Below, piece by piece: positions 7,793 through 13,871 of a stretch of DNA of 32,365 nucleotides (the first letter of the stretch is position 1; each line of letters opens with the position of its first letter). The stretch comes from Streptomyces hygroscopicus subsp. hygroscopicus. Lineage in GTDB: Bacteria; Actinomycetota; Actinomycetes; Streptomycetales; Streptomycetaceae. Location: contig NZ_BBOX01000015.1 of assembly GCF_001553455.1 (NCBI RefSeq), positions 1 through 32,365 on the forward strand, read 5' to 3'. The translations under genes were made by a program, and so were the position numbers. The notes under the pieces are model-generated. The model worked only from the letters and a program-made list of their open reading frames with translations. It did not search any database and was not told the origin of the DNA.

Positions 7793-9952
7793 ATGCGCAC
7801 CGAGGACCTGCTGGCCGCCATAGCGACCGGCCTATGGCGTTGGGACAGCGTCTCGGGCGCCGTCAGCTACGACGCGGAGGCCGCCCGGCTGGTGGGGCTC
7901 CCCGCCGAGGCCGTCACCCTTCCCGAGGCCGCCGCCCGCGCCTGTTTCCACCCCGCGGACTGGCTGGAGATCAAGGCGATCGTCGAGCTGGCGGTCGCCG
8001 AGGGCACCCTCGCCGAGGCCCGGCTGCGCATCGTGGACGAGAAGGGCACCGTACTGCGGACCGTGCGCACCCGCTCCCGCCCGATCCCCCGCGGCGGCCC
8101 GGAGGACGGGTACTACCTGCTCGGCATCCTCCAGGAGGTCCCCGAGGCGCTGCCGGGCACCTCGGCCGTGGGCCCGCAGATCACCGGCGACTGGCGGCGC
8201 AACCGCGAGGCGTTCCTGCTGGACGCGGGGCGGGCGCTGGCGGAGGCGATGTCCACCGCCGAGGTGCTGCGGGTCGCGGCGGGGCTGTCCATGCCGGGCT
8301 TCTCCCCGGACGGGCTCGCGGTCTTCGGCGTCCAGGGCGACCGGATCTCGGTGATCGGCCACCACGGGCCCCGGGAGGCCGCCGATCACCCCTTTCAGGA
8401 CATGGCGCTGGAGACCGACTGTCCGGCGGCCGAGGTGGTGCGCACCGGCCGGGCGGTCTATCTGCCCACGCCGGAGGAGTACCGCGGCCGGTTTCCGGCC
8501 GCCTGGTCGCTGGACCGGCCGCGTACCCGCCGGTCCTGGGCCTTTCTGCCGCTGATCGTCGCGGGCCGCACCATCGGCGCGTGGATGGCGGGATTCGCCT
8601 ATCCGGTGTCGTTCTCGCCCGATGAGCGTTCGGTGCTGACCACGATCGCGCGGATGCTGGCCCAGGCGCTGTCCCGGGCCGCGCTCCAGGAGACCGAGCG
8701 GGAGCTGTCGGACGGGCTCCAGCGCTCGATGCTGCCCGCCGGCAAGCCCGATATCCCGGGGCTGGCGGTGGCCGCGCGCTATGTGCCGACCGGCGGCGGG
8801 CTGCAGGTCGGCGGCGACTGGTACGACGTGATCGGACTGCCCTCGGGGCGTACCGCGCTGGTGATCGGCGATGTCCAGGGCCACGATGTGCGCGCCGCGG
8901 GGATCATGGGACAGCTGAGGATCGCGGTCCGGGCGTACGCCTCCGAGGGGCACCACCCCGACGCGGTGCTCTCCCGCGCCTCCCGTTTCCTCGCCGGGCT
9001 GACCGGGCCCGAAGGACCGGACGGCCGGTACGACCCGAGGTTCGCGACCTGTCTGTACATGGAGGTGGACCCGGTCGCCGGCACCCTGGACATCGCCCGC
9101 GCGGGCCACCCGGACCCGGCGGTCCGGCTCGCCGACGGCACCATGATGATCAGGCCCACGGAGGGCGGGCTGCCGCTGGGCATCGACCCGGACACCGACT
9201 ACCCGACCACCCGCGCGGTGCTGGAGCCCGGTGAGACGCTGCTGATGTGCACCGACGGGCTGATCGAGACCGGCGGCCACGACCTGGAGACCGGCTGGAA
9301 GCGGATCCGGGCGGCCTTCGAGCGGGCCGCCGCCGGGAGCGAGGGCCCCGACGATCTGGAGGCCCTCGCCGAGGCCCTGGTGCAGGCGGTGCACGGGCCG
9401 CCCTCCCACCACACCACCGGACCGCTCGCGGACCGGCGCGAGGACGACATAGCCCTGCTGCTGATCCGCCGGGAAGCGGAGGTGTGCCTGGTCGGCCCCG
9501 GTTCGGCGCCGGTGCGGCGGACGGCGGTCACGGTCGCGCAGGCGGAGCCGGAGCGCATAGCGGGCGCCCGCCGGCAGCTGCGCGACATGCTGCACGACTG
9601 GGCCGACCCCGACCAGGTGGAGTCGGCGGTGCTGATGCTCTCCGAGATGGTCACCAACGTCCTGGTGCACACCGACGGGGACGCCCTGCTGGTGGCCGAG
9701 GTCAGCGGGCGGCGCGGGTCCCGGCGGCTGCGGCTGGACGTCGCCGACAGCAGCGATGAGCTGCCGCACCGCCGGCGGCCGGGCGAGCTGGCCTCGTCGG
9801 GGCGCGGACTGCTGCTGATGGAGATGCTCGCCGACAGCTGGGGGGTCGATCCGCGCGGCGACGGCAAATGCATCTGGTACGAGCTGTACGAGACGAGCCC
9901 GGACCAGCGGCCCGGCCCGGACGCGGCGGACGGTGCGGCCCGCCACGCCTGA
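7793..9952 (+). CDS. PAS-GAF-SpoIIE phosphatase-HATPase regulatory protein
   Basis: A 719-residue cytoplasmic sensor-effector. A PAS-like domain (about 5-100, starting TGLWRWDSVSGAVSYD) is followed by a GAF-like domain (about 135-300). Next is a PP2C/SpoIIE phosphatase (about 310-555) with the metal-binding motifs VGGDWYDV, IGDVQGHD, ARAGHPDP, CTDGLIE and REDDIALLLIR. The C-terminus is an anti-sigma-type HATPase (about 580-710) with N-box LSEMVTNVLVHT and G-box SGRGLLLME. Such proteins control sigma factors by partner switching: the phosphatase acts on an anti-anti-sigma protein and the kinase domain works as its antagonist. Having both in one chain is common in Streptomyces. The ATG at 7793 has AAGGTGG (7782-7788) before it. 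The signal and the partner cannot be read from the sequence. Confidence 0.93.
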   Translation: MRTEDLLAAIATGLWRWDSVSGAVSYDAEAARLVGLPAEAVTLPEAAARACFHPADWLEIKAIVELAVAEGTLAEARLRIVDEKGTVLRTVRTRSRPIPRGGPEDGYYLLGILQEVPEALPGTSAVGPQITGDWRRNREAFLLDAGRALAEAMSTAEVLRVAAGLSMPGFSPDGLAVFGVQGDRISVIGHHGPREAADHPFQDMALETDCPAAEVVRTGRAVYLPTPEEYRGRFPAAWSLDRPRTRRSWAFLPLIVAGRTIGAWMAGFAYPVSFSPDERSVLTTIARMLAQALSRAALQETERELSDGLQRSMLPAGKPDIPGLAVAARYVPTGGGLQVGGDWYDVIGLPSGRTALVIGDVQGHDVRAAGIMGQLRIAVRAYASEGHHPDAVLSRASRFLAGLTGPEGPDGRYDPRFATCLYMEVDPVAGTLDIARAGHPDPAVRLADGTMMIRPTEGGLPLGIDPDTDYPTTRAVLEPGETLLMCTDGLIETGGHDLETGWKRIRAAFERAAAGSEGPDDLEALAEALVQAVHGPPSHHTTGPLADRREDDIALLLIRREAEVCLVGPGSAPVRRTAVTVAQAEPERIAGARRQLRDMLHDWADPDQVESAVLMLSEMVTNVLVHTDGDALLVAEVSGRRGSRRLRLDVADSSDELPHRRRPGELASSGRGLLLMEMLADSWGVDPRGDGKCIWYELYETSPDQRPGPDAADGAARHA

Positions 9953-9960
9953 TCAGCTCG

Positions 9961-9991
9961 CCGGGGCGGTACCGGGGCGGTACCGGGGCGG
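9961..9991. repeat. 11-bp tandem repeat, 2.8 copies
   Basis: CCGGGGCGGTA occurs at 9961-9971 and 9972-9982, with a partial third copy to 9991. It fills the 48-bp gap between the convergent phosphatase and DyP peroxidase stops. No clear hairpin is seen. Confidence 0.8.
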
Positions 9992-10000
9992 CCGGCCCGT

Positions 10001-11152
10001 TCAGCGGAAGAGCCGGGAACCGAGCGGGTGTTGTGCGTCGAAGCCGGGGAGGATCAGGAAGGTCGCGCTGGCGGTGGTGGTCGTGTAGGGCAGCAGGGCG
10101 TCGGAAGCGTCCATCCGGGTCAGGGTGTTGGTGAAGGTCCGTATGTCGTTCTGGAAGCTGATGAAGAGCAGTCCGGGAGCGGGCTGGTCGAAGCTGTAGG
10201 AGCGGCGGAGCATGAGGCCGACGCCGACCACGGCGGAGTGCGCTCTGCGGGCGTGGGCGTCGGCCGGGACGAGATAGCGTCCGTCCGGCGTCTTGGCGCC
10301 GAGGTCCGGGCCCGAGGCGATGGTGCCGCCGGAGAGGGGCACACCGGTGGCTCGGCGCCGCCCGAAGACCGCTTCCTGCTCGGCGACGGACAGCCTGGCG
10401 AACCGCGGCAGGTCGAGTTCCATGCGTCGCAGGACGGCGAGGGTGCCGCCGGCGACGGGAGCCGGCCCGGCCAGCCACAGGTGGCGTTGTTGTTCGGCCT
10501 TCGTGTGGGGGCCCACGATGCCGTCGACGAAACCGAAGAGGTTGCGCGGCGCGGAAACGCCCCGTTCCACCGGCACGTTGGCACCGCGGCTCCCGGACTG
10601 CCGCCAGCGTTCGCGTATCCGGTCACCGGCCCGCTCCAGAAGCGCGGCGGCCACGGCCGGCACCACCAGGGCGTCACCGGCGCAGATCTGTATCAGCAGG
10701 TCGCCGCCGCGCGCCCGGGGGGCTATCCGCTCGCGGGAGAACCGTGGCAGGTCCTCCGCACCGGGCAGGGCGGGATCGACCCGGCGCACCAGCCGGGGAC
10801 CCACCCCGACCGTCACGGTCAGATCGCCCGGCTCCAGGCCCATCAGGCGCGCGTCGGTCCCGGTGGTGAGGGCACGGATGGCCTCGCCGAGCTCGGCCAG
10901 CAACCGGCGGACGGACACGCCGTCGGCCAGGTCGGCCACCACGGCCAGCAGGCTCCGCTGGGCGGGCTGCGGCAGCGTGATGCCCGCCTGGTACCGGCCG
11001 GTCGGGGACACGGACGGGGCCGGCGCGGGGGCCTCGGACCGGTCCGGCCGGTCGGACCGCGATTGGCATCCGGCGGAGAGGCCGACGGCGGTCACGGCAC
11101 CGGTGGTACCGAGGAACGCGCGGCGTGACGGACGGGAATCGGCTTGGCGCAC
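10001..11152 (-). CDS. Tat-exported DyP-type heme peroxidase
   Basis: Dye-decolorising peroxidase of 383 residues. The N-terminus SRRAFLGTTGAVTAVG is a twin-arginine signal followed by a hydrophobic stretch and a Cys (LSAGCQS) that could make it a Tat lipoprotein. The DyP fingerprint GxxDG is present as GFVDG (about residue 204), in NLFGFVDGIVGP. The proximal heme His is in AHARRAHS (about 300), and the distal region LRRSYSFDQ replaces the usual RRG(I/F)xYG, with Ser where Gly is common. Tat export fits a protein that takes heme in the cytoplasm and acts outside the membrane on H2O2 and phenolic or dye substrates. The start is GTG 11152, the only in-frame start near the signal, but it lacks a ribosome site and sits inside an 18-bp inverted repeat. 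It diverges from the beta-helix lipoprotein gene. Confidence 0.93.
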   Translation of the reverse strand: MRQADSRPSRRAFLGTTGAVTAVGLSAGCQSRSDRPDRSEAPAPAPSVSPTGRYQAGITLPQPAQRSLLAVVADLADGVSVRRLLAELGEAIRALTTGTDARLMGLEPGDLTVTVGVGPRLVRRVDPALPGAEDLPRFSRERIAPRARGGDLLIQICAGDALVVPAVAAALLERAGDRIRERWRQSGSRGANVPVERGVSAPRNLFGFVDGIVGPHTKAEQQRHLWLAGPAPVAGGTLAVLRRMELDLPRFARLSVAEQEAVFGRRRATGVPLSGGTIASGPDLGAKTPDGRYLVPADAHARRAHSAVVGVGLMLRRSYSFDQPAPGLLFISFQNDIRTFTNTLTRMDASDALLPYTTTTASATFLILPGFDAQHPLGSRLFR

Positions 11153-11166
11153 AGTGTGAACTGTGC
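11149..11166. promoter_or_regulatory. Inverted repeat over the DyP start, candidate operator
   Basis: GCACAG (11149-11154), spacer TGTGAA, CTGTGC (11161-11166). The left arm overlaps the DyP GTG start codon and the site lies 53 bp before the lipoprotein ATG. A regulator bound here could control both divergent genes. This is inference from symmetry and position only. Confidence 0.4.
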
Positions 11167-11219
11167 CATATCCCTTCCGGAGCCTGCGACTCCGTCAGCG
11201 TCCGTGCCAGGATGAGGCC

Positions 11220-12563
11220 ATGCCTCGTCTCCGTCTTCGCCTGATGGCCGCGGTGCTCGGAACTCTGGCCCCGGTCCTGGCCGGTTGCGGCGCGGACGAT
11301 GACGGACCGGACGACGGCCGGCGGCCGTCGGGGACGCATGTGACGATCAATGTGCCGGCCGACGCCCCGACCATCTCGGCCGCGGTGTCCCTGGCCAAGC
11401 CCGGCGATCTCGTCCTGGTCGCGCCGGGCGTGTACCACGAGTCGGTGAAGATTTCCACCAAGGGCGTCACCCTTCGCGGCGCGTCCCGGCACAAGGTCGT
11501 CATCGACGGGCGCCTGACGCAGCCGAACGGCGTCGTCGTCGCCGCCCCCGGGGTGGCCGTGGAGAACCTGACCGTGCGGAACAACACCCAGAACGGGGTC
11601 CTGGTCACCGGTTCGGCGAAGGCGGCCGCCGGAATGCCGGGGCAGTCCGGCGGCTACGACACCGGCGACGAGCCCGTCACCTTCCTGAAGTCGTTCCTGG
11701 TCTCCCACGTGACCGCGACCCGCAACGGGCTGTACGGCATCTACGCGTTCTCCGCGCAGAACGGTGTCATCGAGCACTCGTACGCATCGGGCGCCGCCGA
11801 CTCGGGGATCTACGTGGGACAGTGCAAGCCCTGTCACATCGTGGTGCGGGACAACATCGCGGAACTCAACGCGGTCGGCTATGAGGGCACCAACGCCGGC
11901 GGCGACATGTACGTGGTCGGCAACCGCCTGGTCGGCAACCGGGTCGGGCTCACCACCAACTCCGACCACCAGGAGAAGTTGCTCCCGCAGCGGGACGCCG
12001 TCATCGCGGGCAACCTGGTCGCGGCCAACCAGCAGGCGGCCACCCCGCAGCAGGCCGACGGCGGGTGGGGCATCGGCATCGGCGTCGACGGCGGCACCCA
12101 CAACCAGTTCCTCCGCAACCGCGTCACCGGCAACAGCAACGCCGGGCTGATGATCACCGCGACCACCGACATAGCGCCGGACGGCAACCGGATCCTGGAC
12201 AACACCTTCGCCGCCAACGGCGTTGACGTCGGCTGGACGTTCCCCACCGCCACCCGGGGCCGGGGCAACTGCCTGCGCGGCAACGATCTGCGGAAGACGG
12301 TGCCCGCCCGACTCGCGACCACCGCGTCCTGCCCGCGTCCCGCCCGGTCCTCCTCGCCGTCCGGCACCTGGGCGAAGCCGACGGCGCCCGGCGGCATCCC
12401 GTTCACCGAAGTGGCAGCGCCTCCGCGACAGCCGCAGTTCCCGCACGCCACCACCACGGGCGCGACCGCCGTTCCGGCCGTTCCGGCGCTCCCGGACGCG
12501 GCGGACATCCCGCTGCCGCCGGCGTCGCTGCTCGCCGCGGACGCGCGGGTGCGGACGTCCTGA
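11220..12563 (+). CDS. Right-handed beta-helix repeat lipoprotein with CxxCH motif
   Basis: A 447-residue surface lipoprotein. The signal RLRLRLMAAVLGTLAPVLAGC ends in a lipobox (LAGC), so Cys is about residue 21. The body shows the parallel beta-helix pattern of NosD/pectate-lyase-like proteins: IDG, ENLTVRNN, NGVLVTG, NGLYGIYAF, IVVRDN, VVGNRLVGNRVGL, NRVTGNSNAGL, NRILDNTF. A CKPCH motif (residues 202-206, 11823-11837) has the spacing of a c-type heme site, though it could be a disulfide or metal pair. The tail is Pro/Ala-rich. The ATG at 11220 is chosen for AGGA (11209-11212) and because it places the lipobox correctly; the in-frame GTG at 11163 would put 19 polar residues ahead of the signal. 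It diverges from the DyP gene. The ligand or substrate is unknown. Confidence 0.85.
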   Translation: MPRLRLRLMAAVLGTLAPVLAGCGADDDGPDDGRRPSGTHVTINVPADAPTISAAVSLAKPGDLVLVAPGVYHESVKISTKGVTLRGASRHKVVIDGRLTQPNGVVVAAPGVAVENLTVRNNTQNGVLVTGSAKAAAGMPGQSGGYDTGDEPVTFLKSFLVSHVTATRNGLYGIYAFSAQNGVIEHSYASGAADSGIYVGQCKPCHIVVRDNIAELNAVGYEGTNAGGDMYVVGNRLVGNRVGLTTNSDHQEKLLPQRDAVIAGNLVAANQQAATPQQADGGWGIGIGVDGGTHNQFLRNRVTGNSNAGLMITATTDIAPDGNRILDNTFAANGVDVGWTFPTATRGRGNCLRGNDLRKTVPARLATTASCPRPARSSSPSGTWAKPTAPGGIPFTEVAAPPRQPQFPHATTTGATAVPAVPALPDAADIPLPPASLLAADARVRTS

Positions 12564-12569
12564 GCGGCG

Positions 12570-12633
12570 GCTAGTAGGGTCGGGGACTGGCGCGGTGGCT
12601 TCCGCTCCGTTTCCAGTCCCCGACCCTACTAGC
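12570..12633. terminator. Bidirectional terminator with 21-bp perfect stem
   Basis: The left arm at 12570-12590 (GCTAGTAGGGTCGG onward) is exactly complementary to 12613-12633, with a 22-base loop that can itself form a short GCGG/CCGC hairpin. It serves both convergent genes. The TAG stop of the minus-strand gene (12629-12631) lies inside the right arm. Confidence 0.88.
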
Positions 12634-13459
12634 GCGCCGGGGTGAGTCCGGGTACCGGCCGGACCGGCACGTACCTGTGGGTGTCGAAATCGATGACCAC
12701 CGGCTGCGACGCGGACGCGACGCCGACGCGCACCCGGTACATGGTGCCGTCCGAGCCGATCCAGTAGCGCACGTCGCTCGGGTCGGTACTCGGGGCGGCA
12801 CCGGACGTGGCACGGGCGCTCGGCCCGGTCATGATGTCCACCCGATGGCCGTCCAACCGGTCCCGGCCCACCCAGGCGGCACCGTTCTGCGGCAGCAGTT
12901 CGGCGTTGTCCGGCCGGTCGCTGCCCAGCTTCAGCGCGATGGACAGCGTGCTGTCCAGCGAACTGCCGTACCTCTGCAGCGGACGGTTGTACCAGCCCGA
13001 CTCCGGCGGCCGTGCCGGGGCCTTCGCCGGAGGGTTCGCCATCGGGTGGACCGACACGGTGGTGGCCGTCCACGCGATCAGCCCGTCGCTGGAGGTGTCG
13101 CGCCCGGTGCCGCGCACCGCGCCGTAGCCCCTCCCGCCGCGGTAGTCGATGGATCCGGTGATGGTCAGCCCGCCGGCGGTGCCCGGTACATCGATCGTCA
13201 CGGCGCGCCCGCCCGCCTGGTAGTTGCGGAACCGCGTGACCGCCAGAAGGTTGGCCTGGTCCGAGGTCAAGGCCCTGGGACCGGTGGAGTCGGAGCCGCT
13301 GTCGAGGACCAGGACCGTGGCCACCGCGACGGCCACCCCGCCGATGGCGGCCGCCACCCAGCGCGCCCGCGGCCACCGGCGCCGGGCCGCCGCGCGCCGT
13401 GGGAAACCCTGCTTGGCACCCCTCACACGGCGCATTGCTAACACTTTCCGACCATTCAT
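12629..13459 (-). CDS. Membrane-anchored protein of unknown function (possible LppX/LolA-like outer domain)
   Basis: 276 residues. A basic cytoplasmic stretch (RRAAARRRWPRAR) is followed by one membrane segment, about residues 34-52 (WVAAAIGGVAVAVATVLVL), and an outer domain. The outer part has the motifs LAVTRFRNYQAGG, ITGSIDYRGGRGYGAVRG, LIAWTATTVSVHP, PLQRYGSSLD, LKLGSDRPDNAELLPQNGAAWVGRD and RYWIGSDGTMYRVRV. I recall this pattern in a family common in actinomycetes without an assigned function. The alternation of beta strands and the closing RYW/MYRV strands suggest an LppX/LprG- or LolA-like lipid-binding fold, which is only a guess. GGGGGGAG precedes ATG 13459. It ends inside the shared terminator hairpin. 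Confidence 0.75.
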   Translation of the reverse strand: MNGRKVLAMRRVRGAKQGFPRRAAARRRWPRARWVAAAIGGVAVAVATVLVLDSGSDSTGPRALTSDQANLLAVTRFRNYQAGGRAVTIDVPGTAGGLTITGSIDYRGGRGYGAVRGTGRDTSSDGLIAWTATTVSVHPMANPPAKAPARPPESGWYNRPLQRYGSSLDSTLSIALKLGSDRPDNAELLPQNGAAWVGRDRLDGHRVDIMTGPSARATSGAAPSTDPSDVRYWIGSDGTMYRVRVGVASASQPVVIDFDTHRYVPVRPVPGLTPAR

Positions 13460-13530
13460 CCCCTGCTCCCCCCGATCTTGGCGCGCACCCGGTACAGTAT
13501 CGTCCCTGGTGGGACGGTTCAGGACGACTA

Positions 13531-13548
13531 TTCAGACTCTTGTCTGAA
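13531..13548. promoter_or_regulatory. 7-bp-arm inverted repeat, candidate operator
   Basis: TTCAGAC (13531-13537) and GTCTGAA (13542-13548) are perfect complements around TCTT. The site lies 72 bp upstream of the minus-strand membrane protein start, and is A/T-richer than its surroundings, as operators often are. Confidence 0.35.
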
Positions 13549-13760
13549 AGAGCGACTCCGATAGGCGTTCGAAGCCAAGGGGAAGCGAGGACGAGTGCGA
13601 CTGGCCTGGGGAAGGCATTTCCGACTCCCTGAATTCGCCGCATCCGCCAAGATGACCACGAACGACCGGACTCCCGATCCAGTCACGATACGCGGATCCT
13701 CACGGCCGCCGTCACGCGCGGTGGACTCCGCGTCAATTCCCCAGGACAATAAGGAAAAGG

Positions 13761-13789
13761 GCCCACCGAAACAGCGGTGGGCGTTTTTT
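13761..13789 (+). terminator. Intrinsic terminator with T6 tail, no upstream gene
   Basis: GCCCACCG (13761-13768), loop AAACAG, CGGTGGGC (13775-13782), then G and six Ts (13784-13789). It is preceded by AAGGAAAAGG. It is the only textbook U-tract terminator noticed in this window. No plus-strand gene ends before it: the nearest upstream gene on this strand ends at 12563, beyond another terminator. Confidence 0.85.
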
Positions 13790-13871
13790 CATGGCCGGAG
13801 TGTCACCCGGGTCGGGAAGCGGACGTGCAACTACCGAGCGGGTGTTCGGTTCACATGACGAGGGGAGCGTT

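Larger units (their letters stand above)
13460..13871. other. Intergenic region with hairpins and an orphan transcript end
   Basis: 412 bp without a gene I can support. It contains CGTCCC-TGGT-GGGACG (13501-13516), the inverted repeat TTCAGAC-TCTT-GTCTGAA (13531-13548), a weak plus-strand promoter guess (TTGTCT 13540-13545, TAGGCG 13562-13567), and a classic terminator (13761-13789). A short frame from GTG 13595 with GAGG upstream runs through the terminator and does not look like a real protein. A small RNA or a leader/attenuator is possible. Confidence 0.5.

Noticed and set aside
13562..13600. tRNA-like T-arm (GGCGTTCGAAGCC) upstream of the T6 terminator
   Set aside because: The stem does not pair in tRNA geometry around a TTCGA loop, and no acceptor, D or anticodon arm could be found.
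10674..13643. A 989-codon minus-strand frame across the DyP, lipoprotein and membrane-protein region
   Set aside because: It overlaps three recognisable genes in other frames and crosses the 21-bp terminator stem.
13560..13760. c-di-AMP or other riboswitch before the wall-protein gene
   Set aside because: I could not find the conserved core of any riboswitch class I know; only simple hairpins are present.
13595..13858. Possible 87-residue protein from GTG 13595
   Set aside because: The frame reads through the intrinsic terminator and overlaps the ribosome-site region of the wall-protein gene, and its sequence shows no recognisable pattern.
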